A stretch of DNA of 64,000 bases from Paragordius varius (Eukaryota > Nematomorpha), in the NCBI GenBank assembly GCA_964247055.1, contig OZ176056.1:5952001-6016000 (forward strand), given 5' to 3'. Within the stretch, counting starts at the first letter, position 1; every line of letters begins with the position of its first letter. The notes under the pieces are model-generated. The model saw only the letters and a list, made by a program, of their open reading frames with translations. It ran no database searches and was not told where the DNA came from. A program made the translations under genes and the position numbers. Shown here piece after piece: positions 14,173 to 26,858 of the stretch.

Positions 14173-14769
14173 ATACATATAATCTTACTTTCACCAAAAA
14201 TGGCAATCCAAGTAAAAAGATCATGATAGATGCGATTAAGGTATATATATATCTATGTTTTTGGAAGCGTTTGGGCAACGCTTCATAAATAGGGGTGTAA
14301 ACGACTTTCAATTCAAAAAACTATAAAAAAATATTGAAATATTATAAAAGTAATATATTTTTTAGATTAACACTAAAATATACTATTGTGTCAATTCCAA
14401 CGCTGAATAACATAAGAAAAATAGGATTGTCCATACGTTAGGCCACGGCCAAGAGAGTTTCTTGATAAACTATAAACGCCAAATTAACACATAATTTTAA
14501 AATTATTAAAAACATTAGGGAAAATAAATAATCATTCTTATTGTTTATGTAGGGCACCGACGTACACCGCGTGCCGGAGTTCTACCCGACAGTGCGCAAT
14601 TTTACCATTATCATCACAGTCAAACCTGGGCAGGGGAGTGTTGAAGCCTTTACATATTGAAATATTATTTAAGTTTACCCCATAATTAAAAAGAAAAAAA
14701 GATACTCTAACCTGTATATTTTTTTATTTGATAAGGATTAAAATCTAAAATTTAAATATTTATATAATA

Positions 14770-15285
14770 TCTGAAATTTAGCCCTAAAAACACGCTATTT
14801 CGATATGATTATAGTTTTTAGCTGGTATTTCTTTACCCAGATCATCAAAGAAACGCTTGACTAAAATTTTTGCCTTCTAGCAGGGAATACCTGGAATCCT
14901 TATTAAATTTTACGTTCTCATACTTTGGGCGAAAAATAGATTTAAAAAATTATTTTTGTTGATTTAATTTTTTTAAATAAGTGGCAATTTACGGAGGGGC
15001 GGAAAAGAGGGCCCAAATTAAAAAAGCGAGCCGATTATGTTTGGCGCAATTGAAAATAACATAAACATATTTGAAATCAAATGGTCCAACCCGTTTTCGG
15101 AAAAATTGTCCAGAGACGATTTTATTGACTTGTTTTCAAAAAAACCCATTTTCTACACGGGGTAGGCCTGAACTGGGTACCTAATTTAAAAAAGGGCGAA
15201 GCTTTTGTCGGGACATTCATTAATGATTATATGTTTTTCAATATTTGGATTTGAATGGGCCTACCGGTTTTCATAAATCTATAGA
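14770..15285 (-). mobile_element. Helitron fragment, copy H5
   Basis: A 5' part of the Helitron family on the minus strand. It starts with AATCTATAG at 15,285, shares the GGTAGGCCCATTCAAATCC block, and contains the start of the internal unit (CCAGGTATTCCCTGCTAG-like block, then a TAGC..CACGCTATTTCGATAT-like block). It lacks the later units and the 3' hairpin end. It lies between exons 8 and 9 of pseudogene B. Confidence 0.65.
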
Positions 15286-15445
15286 TTAAAAACTTTTTTC
15301 TAAAAATGTATGTTATAAACCGTGTGTAGCAACTCGATGAATAGGGATTGATAGGGTATGCAACATAAATCCAATGAATGAAAAGACAACGAGACCAGCA
15401 TACACGGAGGTAAAACAATTAACTAGTGGGATGATAAAGCTATCT

Positions 15446-16330
15446 CTATATAAAATATATATTTGTTTTCACCATATTAAATAAATTTATTTTTAAAGGT
15501 TACTGAAAATATATATGCCTCATATTCACTCTTAAACAATTTATATTCACCCTAAAAATTAATTTTGTTTTTGGGCTAACATGACTCATATTAGCCATAG
15601 TCTATTATTTTCCATTTTTAAAATCCTAAATTCAAATAGTTTTTATAATTGAAAAACACCAATATTCAGGGTTACATAATAAATTTTTAAGGGTAAATTT
15701 AAGCTGTTATAATTATCTAACATTGTTATATCAAAAGTACCGGCAATCGACTATGTAATTTTATTATTAAAACTCCTATATAATTAAGGTTATTATTTTT
15801 TAATTTTTATTTGGGTTTTAATAAACTCTAAGCCTAAAAAATTAGATATAACTCATATGAGCCCATCGAGATTATGATATACCAATAAAATATATGATGC
15901 AGACAATGTATCAGAAATATTTAGATGTTTGTTTTAGATTTTACGAATGGTATAAACATATCACTTGACTTTAATAAAATTTATGATGTGGTCGTCGAAA
16001 GTCTTAAATTATGGATCCTCCCAAAAACTGCACTAAACGCGAAAATGTTATTGTACTGTCAATATTATTAAAATGTGCCAAACTTACATTAAAAGAGTTT
16101 TCCATAGAAATATATATTTCACTTGAAAATTATTTAGAACAAATTTTGGTGCAAAGCGTTTTTCCGTATTTCAGAGTATGGTGGAAATTGTATACATTTT
16201 AAAATTTTATATAATCCGATAATATTGACCTAGCTCAAATATTGGATATAAAAATGAGGTTTAGCTTTAAATTGAAAATAATATTTTACCCAACTAGAAT
16301 AATCATAATTTAATAAAAACACATACTCAC
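15446..16330. other. Intronic A+T-rich stretch, no gene seen
   Basis: Part of intron 7 of pseudogene B before the LINE begins. A frame of 63 codons starting at 16,011 matches nothing I recognise and looks like chance. Confidence 0.4.
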
Positions 16331-17381
16331 CAAGAGGGAAAGGTATGGTAAATTTACCCTATTCAATATGTATTTTTACCATAAATATTGAAATTTCGTT
16401 TACATATATTAGTATACTTTTAAATCACTTATTATCTCCTTCCCCCTCTATTCTCGTTATATTAATCTATCAATCCTAAACTATCACATTTTTGCATATT
16501 CGAATTTGGTTCGTTTAAACGTTAAAATCAAGGAATTCGAATATAAAATTTGCCACCTGGAATTTTAGATGTTCTAATAATAACAATAAAATGGATTATA
16601 ATCGAAATGATAAAATACAACATCGACATACTAGGTGCATCTGAAACACATATTATAATGAACAAATTAACAAATTTATCCGACATCTACAATCCTATTA
16701 ACAAACATATGATATCAATACATATTCAATCTACACCCTAGACCATAACATCTTCCACAGGAGGTAAAGGACTAGGAACTAAAAAGGACAGAGGCGATCG
16801 ATTATCAACTTTTGTCATCAGAATTTTATAGCAAACACCTTCATTAATCAACCCAAAAAATGACTTTAGACATGGCGTTCACCGTGCCAAAAATACCTTA
16901 TACAAATTAATTATATAATTGGTATGAATAAATATAAAAATTTATTCCAAAACGTTAAATGTTATATTTGCTTTTGATTGCTACAGTCATATGCTAAATT
17001 GATTAAGCTCCAATTACACAAGAAGGCTAAAACATTGCGTAAAAAACTTGATTATAAAACTATCGTAATAATTTTAACATTAACATAATCTTTTTAATAG
17101 TCTAGACTACCCAAAAAATTGTTACATTGATTATGATAATTCAATACACACAATCTGGAAATATACAGCCGATTTATATCGCCTTACAAACCATCCAAAC
17201 ATAAAACTATCAGCCAATAATCTTGCCATAGCTGAAGAACGCAGATTAGCAAAAGTAAAAGGGAATTGGGGTTATTATAAAAGTTTAAACAGCAATTATC
17301 AAAATAGCATAAGGGATAAAAACAATCACCAGAAAAGCTATCCGAAGCCAAAAACAATCAAAACTTTTTTGCCCGAATATA

Positions 17382-17574
17382 AGTTAGATCCTACTCTCGT
17401 AGACACAAACGCACTTATAGTGTAAACACTCATAATTCTTTGTGATCTAGTTATTTAATTGTAGCTTCAAAATATTTAGTATATAATTCTTGTATTATAA
17501 TATCACACTAACATGTTTGATTTTGGTATTTTATAAATGTTTTCTTTGTAATAAAACTTTTCATCTATTATTGG
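17382..17574 (+). repeat. 5' LTR of element 2
   Basis: Shares TCGTAGACACAAACGCAC-like and TGTAAACACTCATAATTC blocks with the LTRs of element 1, and is followed by TTGGGGCGTCG, matching the primer-binding region of element 1. Confidence 0.8.
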
Positions 17575-18162
17575 GGCGTCGATGAACCTGGCGAAAATTT
17601 CTCTGAAAAACTGTAAAGAAAAAAAAAATTGGACCAATAATTTTACATTCAGCAAATGCTAGCTGCAAAAAACATGACGGCAAGAAACAATTGCAAAATT
17701 CCTTTTCCTAAATTCGCATGATAATACCTCCTGACCGGATATCATTGAAGCCGGCAGGAAATTTTACGAATTGAATAAGACAAATATATTCCGGATTTTA
17801 ATTGTCAAGGCTGGAATCACATCCAACCGTACTGTAAGAAACAAATGATGAGCCATCTCCGGCATGTCGAATCTGGATCCACCCCCAAGATAACAATAAT
17901 AATAAATGGCAAGACAATACGCATGATTATAGACACAGGTTCAAGCGTATCTATAAATTGATCAAGCGTGGAAAATATTGGGGACCCCGAGTTGCAACGA
18001 AGAGGTTGAGATTTATATAGCTATGGTACACAAACATTAAATTTCAAGGATAGTTGTATGGCGTGGGTACAATGCGATGGTCAAACAAAATCTTGGCGTG
18101 TATGGTTGTAAGCGGCAAGAAGGCTCCAGCAATTCTTGGTTAGGATTGGCTGCAAGAATTTC

Positions 18163-20150
18163 CTTTGGATGATAGGAAACTGATGTTAGATGTTTAATGT
18201 TTCCCCTTTCCATGAATATTTAACCTCCTTAGATGTAAAGTAAGACGCGTTGTTGGTAACTATCATTCTTGGAGATCCATATCGACTGAAACATTCGTCG
18301 AAGAAATTTAAGATATTTTTGGTCGATATCATTTTCGATAGTTTAACTTCGACCCATCAAGAATAACTCTCAATAAGAGCTATTTAATAATAATTGATCG
18401 GGCCTGCATATCTAGACGTAACCTCTCCCATAATGCTATAATAATACTCCAATTGTATGTGGAATTTAGTTTTCACATCTGACGGTTTTCTTGACACTTT
18501 TTACACGTATATACCCACTTTTTTATGTCGCTTTCCATATTGTGCCAAAAGACTATTTGTTTTGCTTGTTCGTACATTGCTTTGTACCCGAGGTGTTTGT
18601 CGTGTAATAAAATTTATTTTTTAAGATTCCTGAATTATTAATCTGCCAATATAATAATCCGTATGTATTCTCAATTTCATTTCTAAAACTCTGGAATGGA
18701 TGATTAGACCAGTTGTTTGTTTTTAGTGCCCGTATTTAATAGAGTGTCGGTTTCGGTCTGGCTTCTAATATGGTCACGATTTATATTGAATAATTAAGTA
18801 TTGACAAATTTTACATGTTCTTCTGTTTGAAGGCTTTCTCTGTCTAGTTGGTGTGGTTCTGTCGGCATGCGGGACAAAGTTCAATGTTTTGGTGGTTTAA
18901 ATGTACCGTAGATGGTAATTAAATTCGTTAGCTTTATATACATAGTGGCTTGGAATAATTTATTTCGTCGAGTTTACGATTATTTCCAAACAGCTATCTA
19001 TATTAGAGGGTTGTGATCAGTAGACAGTTCAAACTTCTTTCCCGTAATAAACGTTCAAAACAAAAACTAAATATATGGCTTGTGAATCCTTTTCTATTTT
19101 CTTCGGCTTATGATTACTTTCTAGCGGAATAGGCAATGATATTTATGCCCTGCGTGGTTTGTAGTAACACTTCTCCGTACCCTTTATTCAAGGCGTCTGT
19201 TTTGATTATAAGTATCTCAGGGTTGAACGATATTAGTTTAAGAGTATGGCATATTGAATTTTTGGCTTTGTTAAAACAGCCCTCGTGGTTTTTGGTCTAA
19301 ATGCAGGGTTTTTATAACAGAGGTCGTGAAGTATAGCCAAACATTCATGAAATTTCTGGATGAATTGTGTGTAAAAATATATTAACCCTAACAAGGACTT
19401 GAGTGTTGTTTTGTCGGTGGGTCTTGGGAAGTCTTGTATGGCTTTAACTCTACCGGCAGGATATGACGTTTTTTGATATAACATAAGCTTACAGACGGTT
19501 TAAAAAGTTTTAGTTTGTTTTTACTTAATTTCTAACCAGATTCGTCCCGCTTAAATACAGTTTCTTTTATGCTCGTTTCGGTTTTTCCTGTTAGTAAATA
19601 TCGTCTTGTTCCTGGGCAGTTACCTAAAATATTATCTATTAATCTTTGAAAAATGAGGGGGCGCTTGTTAGGCTAAAAGGTAACCTTTTATATGTAAAAT
19701 AACCTAGGGGTGTGGTAATTGTTAGTAAACTTTCTTGTGGCGATTGCAGATATGCGTCTTCAAATCGATTACTAATCATATTTCCGAAACGAAGTCGTCA
19801 AATGTCGGTATATTATGACTGTCATCTACTAGATGTGGATTTATTGTAACATGATAATCCGCACAGAACCTTAATGCACCATTCGCTTTTGTTATACAAA
19901 CAATAGGGGTAGCTCAGGTTAATTTCTCAATCATAGGGTCTGGTGTGATTATGTTTGTTTCTAAAAGTCTTATAATTTCAGAGTCGACTTTTTCTTTTAA
20001 TGGTATAGGGATCCGGCGACACTAAAAAATTTTTGGTTTTGTATTTTTTTTAAAAAAAAAGTTTGATAGTTCCAGTGAAACACTTTAACTTTTCACAAAA
20101 ATGTGAATTAAGTTTTATAAATTTTTATTTAAAAATTTTTCATTATCTCC
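18163..20150 (-). repeat. Inverted pol segment inside LTR element 2
   Basis: Read on the minus strand, this segment follows element 1 from about 11,520 to 13,450: end of protease region, reverse transcriptase, RNase H and the first part of integrase. It also matches the direct pol run at about 21,240-23,130, forming inverted arms of nearly 2 kb. Local variants, for example around 19,300-19,400 versus 21,950-22,050, are shared with that direct run rather than with element 1, so it looks like an internal inverted duplication. Confidence 0.8.
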
Positions 20151-20339
20151 TATATTAAATTATAAGCGATCATCCAGAAAGAATGAGTTGTCTCCCCGTT
20201 TATCCAGCCTTAATTTACGCATGCATATTAAAAAAAGTAAAACTACCATGAGTTTTGGTTTATTCTATTGTGGAGAACTTTCACATTACAAGGAGTTTAG
20301 CCTATATCGCATTTAGAATACTTTTAACCGTTACTTCCA

Positions 20340-20690
20340 AGATCTATGTTAATTGTTTGTTAAGACATGCATTTTAAATCACTTTGATCAACAGGCACAT
20401 CCACAAGTTCAATCTTCCTCACATGAGGATACATTGATGAAACGAAACGGCATTTAGCAACATAAAAAAAATTCTTCAACAATGCCCTTAACACCTGATG
20501 ATGATTCGAAATTGCTTTTATCACGGAAACTAATGATGCTATCAGCAACGCAGAACTTAAGGATTCTTGCGATGAACTTGAAGAAAAGGCCGTGGCTTAT
20601 TCGCCAAATGGTCGATATATGAAATTCGACGCCTTGGAAGGAATTGTAATTGAGAAACAGCGTTTGATTTAACTGGTTCGGTAATGGGAG
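20340..20690 (+). pseudogene. Possible WNK-type kinase fragment captured inside LTR element 2
   Basis: Between the inverted and direct pol runs lies sequence with no counterpart in element 1. A frame from about 20,500 to 20,670 reads an acidic run (AELKDSCDELEEKAV), then AYSPNGRYMKFDALEG. Known WNK kinases enter the kinase domain with an acidic or alanine-rich linker, then a SPDGRFLKFD-like string, then an IGRGSFKTVY-like loop. The match to the SP.GR..KFD block is good. The glycine loop is not recognisable and a stop follows, so this is at best a broken fragment. Base composition is less A+T-rich than the flanks. Chance similarity is possible. Confidence 0.35.
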
Positions 20691-23600
20691 TTGAATTTAC
20701 CACAATAAATGGCCAGATATTCCACACTACAGCTTGGAAATACCAAAACAAGTGTCTGTTCTTCGGATAATGTCATACACCCAACAGATATTTGGCTTGA
20801 TGCAAACAATGTTATAAGTGCCAAAGCTAGATTCACATCTAACCGTGCTGTAAGAAGCAAATTAGCAATGTTCAGTAAGTCGAATCTAGATCCACCGCCA
20901 AGATAACAATAATAAATGGCAAGCCAATACATGATTATATAGACACAGGTTCAGGCGTCACCATAATTGATGATCAAGCGTGAAAAAAATCGGGAGCCCG
21001 AGTTGCAACAAACAAGACCAGATTTGTATAGCTATGGGCAAATAAACACAAGGTAGGCATATGGCTAGGGTACAATGCGATGGTGAAACAAAATCTTTGA
21101 CGTGTATGGTTGTAAGCGGCAAAAAGCTAACAATTCTTGGTTGGGATTGGCTACAAGAATTCTTGAATGATCTAAAACAGTTGACAAATTGTCGTAAATG
21201 TTTTAATAATAATATACTTAAGGAAAATTCACTTGTTAATAAATTTTTTTTGTTTATTGTGAAAAGTCAAAAACCCCTATCATTTAAAAAAAACTATCAA
21301 AACCAAAAAATTTTAAGTGTCTCCGCCTCACGATATCGTTAAAAGAAAAATCGATTCTGAAATTAAGAGACTTTTATAATCGGACATAATCTACTGAGAA
21401 TCGAACCAGGGCCATCCCTATTGTTTATATAACAAAAGCGAATGGTGCCTTAAGGTTCTGTGAAGATTATCGTGTTACAATAAATCCACATCTAGTAGTT
21501 GACAGTCATAATATACCGACATTTAACGATTTGGTTTCGAAAATAGGATTAGATTATTTTCTTCGATTTGAGAACACCCCTAGGCTACTTTACATATAAA
21601 AGGTTTCCTTTTAGCCTAACAAGAGCCCCCTCATTTTTCAAAGATTAATAGATAATATTTTAGGTAACTGCCCAGGAACAGTGTATTTAGACGATATTTA
21701 CTAACAGGAAAAACCGAAACGAACATAAAAGAAACTTAAAAAAGTTATTTAAGCGGGACGAATCTGGTTAGAAATTAAGTAAAAACAAACCAAAACTTTT
21801 TAAACCGTCTGTAAGCTTATGTTATATTAAAAAACATATCCTCAGCTGCCGGTAGAGTTAAAGCCATACAAGACTTCCCAAGACCCACCGACAAAACAAC
21901 ACTCAAGTCCTTGTTAGGGTTAATAAATTTTGACACACAATTCCTCCAGAAATTGCATGAATGTTTGGCTATACTTCACGACCTAAGCTGTTATAAAAAC
22001 CCTGCATTTAGACCAAAAACCACGAGGGCTGTTTTAACAAAGCCAAAAATTCAATATGCCATACTCTTAAACTAATATCGTTCAACCCTGAGATACTTAT
22101 AATCGAAACAGACGCCTTGAATAAAGGGTACGGAGAAGTGTTACTGCAAACCACGCAGGAGGGCATAAATAACATTGCCTACTCCGCTAGAAAGTAATCA
22201 TAAGCCGAAGAAGATAGAAAAGGATTCACAAGCCATACATTTAGTTTTTGTTTTGAACGTTTATTACGGGAAAGAAGTTTGAACTGTCTACTGATCACAA
22301 CCCTCTAATATAGATAGCTGTTTGGAAATAATCGTAAACTCGATGAAATAAATTATTCCAAGCTACTATGTATATAAAGCTAACGAATTTAATTACCTCT
22401 ACAGTACATAATAAGCCATCAAAACATTAGAGATGCATTGACCCCCCTACCGACAGAACCACACCAACCAGACAGAAAAAGCCTTTAAACAGCAGAACAT
22501 GTAAAATTTGTCAATAGTAATTTATTCAATATAAATCGTGACCATATAAGAAGCCAGACCGAAACCGATACTGTATTAAAATGAGGGCACTAAGAACAAA
22601 CAACTGGTCCAATAAAATAATACATCCATTCCGGAGTTTTAGAAATGAATTTGAGCATACATACCGGTTATTTATTGGCAATAGATTATTTCACGAATCT
22701 AAAAAATATATATCATACAATTATTACACGTCGGACACCCCGGGTCCTAAGCAATGTACGAACAAGTATTTGGCACAACATGAGCGACATAAAAAAGTGG
22801 GTAGATACGTGTACAAAATTGTCAAGAAAACCGTCTGATACGGAAACAGAATTCTAGATACAATTGGAACACTAATGCAGCCATATGGGAGAGATTACAT
22901 CTAGACATAGCATGCCCCAGAGGCGATTATTATAGTTCTTATTGACAGTTTTTCTCGATGGGTCGAAGTTAAACTATTGAAAACTATCGACCAAAAATAT
23001 CTTAAACTTCTTAGATGAATGTTTTAGTCGATAATTTAAGATAGTTACCGACAACGCGTTTTACTTTACATCTGAAAAAAAATCATCGCAACGGAAAACA
23101 TTAAACTTGTAACATCAGTTCCCTATTATTTAAAAACGAACGTATTGGTGGAACGAGTATATACCTTTAAAACGCATTATCGATCAGCAGAAGAAGGTGA
23201 CTCACAATCAAAGATAAACACGCGTTGGGGATACCGCTTTAACATACACCGTGCTACAAATACATGTCCCACTCCTCTTTTCCTAAAACGTACCCCACCC
23301 AATCCAATCACATGGCTACAATATCAAACAAACTTCCTAGACGATGTACAACCGAATCACGAATACCATGCAAATAAAAAAGTATACATAAATGAACTAG
23401 CGAACGGTTGGCGAGAAGGGATTGTAAATAAACGACTCGGACTATCATATGAAATAAGAGATGATGACAAAATCATCCGAAAACACCCCGATCAACTGAG
23501 ACCAAGGGAAGGAGGTGAAAGAATAATGGGAAAGCCAATTTCGCCCAAAAACTCCACCATCGCATGACCTATATGTTAGGTACTGCCACGACCGAAGCCC

Positions 23601-23749
23601 CGACATTATCTCCGCCCCAACCCTCACCCATCTGAGTTGTCATCTCAACAAACACCCACTATTGCACCTATCACTGACACTCACACAGAACGGTATACCC
23701 TACACGAATCCGACAACCACTAGATAGATATCAAGGACAGAAAAAGAGT

Positions 23750-23934
23750 GATGTTAAGTTAAATCCTAATGTCGTAGACAGCACCTATATAATTGTAAAC
23801 ACTTATAACTCTTTGTGATATATTATTAATTGTAGCTTTAAACAAATAGTATATAATTCTTGTATTAATATCACAGACACATGTTTGATTATGTTTAATA
23901 AATGTTTTTTTTGTAACAAACTTTAATTCTATTA
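23750..23934 (+). repeat. 3' LTR of element 2
   Basis: Contains GTCGTAGACAGCACC, TGTAAACACTTATAACTC and TAGTATATAATTCTTG, as in the other LTRs. The outer edge is set by where LINE sequence resumes. Confidence 0.8.
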
Positions 23935-25699
23935 CTATACAAAACAAAAATCATAATTACCTCGGCCTCATTAGAAACGCTGATAATTATTTTGTTGCGG
24001 ATAAAGCCAAAATCTTAATTTGGCACGATCACATAACGAACCTCTATGAAACAAAAAACACTAAAATTTTTAATGAAAGCACCCAATAAAAAAATCCTCT
24101 TTTGAAAGAAGAAATGGAATGGGCTGTAAAACGTTTGGCCACTTTTAAAGCAGAACAAGGATGTCAGCCAAATACTCTACATTTTTTTCAAAACGTCTTT
24201 TGTTCGAAAATTCTGAGTGGGGTAAATATACCAATTCTATAAAAGGAAATAACAAAATATGTAACAATTAGATCAAATGATTAAAATTTTCTTAATCTAT
24301 CAAAAACGCCTTCAATCTATATCCAGAAATATCAACTACTCAAGCTGGTTTACGAAATGGGCGAGGATGTAGAGATATGATAGCCCATATGAGATGGATA
24401 ATGGCGAAACACATACAATTGAATAAGAAAATCCATATGTGTTGGCGTTTTTTCCAAAGCTTTTAATTCCATCCAACATAATCATTTACAAGCTTACAAC
24501 AGCTATACGTTTCAACTCTAATTAACATATTATCTCGATTTCCTCAAATATGACTGCTATGGTTTTCACAAATTTATGGGGTAACTGATCCCTGCATGGT
24601 AAATTTGGGATTACGTCAGGGCGTTCAAAACTTATTCCGTTCAACGCATATCTCGAATGCATAATGAAAAACTTACCCGATGTTAAAGGATCTGATCTAA
24701 TATCTATTCAGTATGTCGACGATACGGCTATCTTTCTCAGACAACCCAAAATCATTGACTCTCATATTGATCAAAAGTATGACAGATCAATCTTTCAAAA
24801 ACAATGTATGTAGATTAACCAAAAGTTTCATACACTACAATAATCAACGGAAGCTTTATTGAAACAGTCAAAAGTTACACCTAACTTGGGAGCTAAAAAT
24901 AAATCTTCTGATAAAACGAATGATAGCCATGACCAAAAGGGTTGCAAAAAATTATAACAAAATCTGGGCATCCAATAAGGTCAGATTAAAAACGAAAATT
25001 CGACTTATTACCAATGCCATCGCATAACTTTCCTCTGCGGGTGTGATCCGACAAAAGGATAATATATTCTTTTGAAATGTGAATGTGGAGAAAACCTTTA
25101 ATAAAATGGACGGATAAAATTACTAACAATGCAATTTCGAATATAATCAGTCCCTACAGGCCATTGGGAATGTCCTTACGCACCAAACTGTTCTACTTTG
25201 GCCACTGAGATCTAATTCACTGGAAAAATCCATGATGTTGGGTAATTAGAGGTACGCGCAAAAGGGGCCGAAGAAGGATAAGGTGAATGGACAATATTTA
25301 TAAGAAACCCACCCCAACGTTGGCTGAACACAACATTAAAATTAAAAACCTTAATATATGAAATTTTACATAGTCGAGACTGTAGCATACACGCACCTAT
25401 TTGCAGACAAAGACATCGTTAATCAAATCTTAAATATAAAAATCAGCATTCATATGTGATATAAAATTTAAAGTAATAAATATTGTTGCCACCACGCTTT
25501 AGGACAATATCGTGTGCATTGTGTTGAATATTAGATTTAAAACAAATTAAACACAAACAAAAACTTATGATAAAGATTTGAAAAATAATATATGCCCTAA
25601 ACAATTTGTTCGAAATTTATTGTAACTTGCCATGGTTATAATGCCACTCCATCCAGGTCCTAATGAATAAAAAATTTGAGTTGCTGCTTCATTCCATAT

Positions 25700-26858
25700 C
25701 TATATTATAGAATTTACATCGTCATTGTTTCAATTAAAAAAGTCATTTTTTAAACCATGGTTGTCCATCATAAATGGCTTTCCAGACCACATTTTCTTAA
25801 AAAATTTGGCAGACCGCATATGGGCATTTTAAAAAAAATTATTAGAAAATTAAAACCCTATTTAGAATTTAAAACCTCAAAAATGAATAAATCAATTAAA
25901 ATGTTTTAGCAATATTAATATTGAGAGTTTTATAACATATTTTTTCAAATTATGGGTTTCGGATTGTTATAGTTCTCTGTTTTTCCCATGTTATAAATTA
26001 GTGGTACCCGCCGTCCTTAGGTGCTTTTATATGACTCTGGAAATATTTATTAGTTATTTATTGATGTATATGTATTTTGATTATAAGTTTGTACAAATGT
26101 GTCAAACAGTTTAGAAATCGGTATTATAGGCTGTTACAGTAAAAACTGAAATTATACGATATAAACGTAAAAATATAAAGAATATTTTCTAAAAGATCAC
26201 CATACTTTTTTAATCTTGATTTATCTTAAAATAACCCTTAAATATAATTGTTTTAAATAGCAAAGTATCAAAAAATATTTATAACACAAGTTATATAGTT
26301 TACAATCGTATCTAAAAAGCTTATATGATAAATATGGTAAAAAAGTATGGTTGTCTTTTAGATGTCTTCTATTTAACATTTGTCCGTATGATTCCAGTTT
26401 TTACTGTAAATAATTTTGCAGCCCTTTTAATTTTTTGGTGATATCTGTGTTATAAAATATGGTTTTTAAAACTGATAGAGAGTTTGTCACTGGGATCATT
26501 AATTTGATTAAAATTGGGTAAAAAGGCATTTTTATAATAGAAATAGGTTGAAAGCTGATGGTAGTACCTATGCTTCTAACATAAATTTGATTTTATAATA
26601 GGGTAAATTTTTTTGTGGCATGTAATCGAGGTTGAAGTATAACTTATAACCCTATGAATTATTTGATGACAAATAAATTAAAACCAATAGAGATTGAAAA
26701 GTATTTAAACAATCACTACATCATAATATAATAACAAAATGCCTAACCCAACGCTTATAAGAATTAACAAAATATATAGACTGACTAGAAATGAACTTTT
26801 ACGTTAGGCAATAACGAGATTTTAGGGGTCTAAACTGCAACTAAAATTTTATATATAC
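25700..26858. other. Intron 6 of pseudogene B, no other feature
   Basis: Sequence between exons 7 and 6 of pseudogene B. No open frame or repeat end was recognised. Confidence 0.45.

Larger units (their letters stand above)
17382..23934 (+). mobile_element. Ty3/gypsy-like LTR fossil, element 2, rearranged
   Basis: Same family as element 1. LTRs lie at 17,382 to about 17,574 and about 23,750-23,934. The flanks ATATA (17,377-17,381) and CTATA (23,935-23,939) differ by one base and look like the target duplication. Parts: gag and protease remains 17,575-18,162; an inverted pol segment 18,163-20,150; about 0.54 kb of foreign sequence 20,150-20,693; then a second gag-protease-RT-RNase H-integrase run 20,694 to about 23,750. 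It is broken, with well over ten apparent breaks, and is old. It interrupts LINE copy L2 within intron 7 of pseudogene B. Confidence 0.82.
16331..25440 (+). mobile_element. Degenerate LINE copy L2, split by LTR element 2
   Basis: One LINE in two parts: 16,331-17,381 and 23,935-25,440. The first part begins with the same GGAAAGGTATGGTA block as L1 and includes an endonuclease-like start (KFATWNF, then ILGASETHI). The second carries ITNLYETK, then PLLKEEMEWAVK, a reverse transcriptase core ending in a degraded RQGVQ block, a VDDTAIF catalytic region near 24,715-24,735, and the basic C-terminal TRKRGRRR motif near 25,255-25,275. The two parts join smoothly when aligned to L1 at 1,930-2,000, showing that the LTR element landed inside an existing LINE. 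The LINE has many stops and frameshifts. Confidence 0.75.

Noticed and set aside
14545-14640. Relatively G+C-rich patch that could be an exon
   Set aside because: No frame gives an SLC6 match or other recognisable protein, and no partner exists in gene A.
18163-20150. Minus-strand pol remains considered as a separate LTR insertion
   Set aside because: There are no LTRs or target duplication around it, and it shares variants with the neighbouring direct copy, so an internal inverted duplication fits better.
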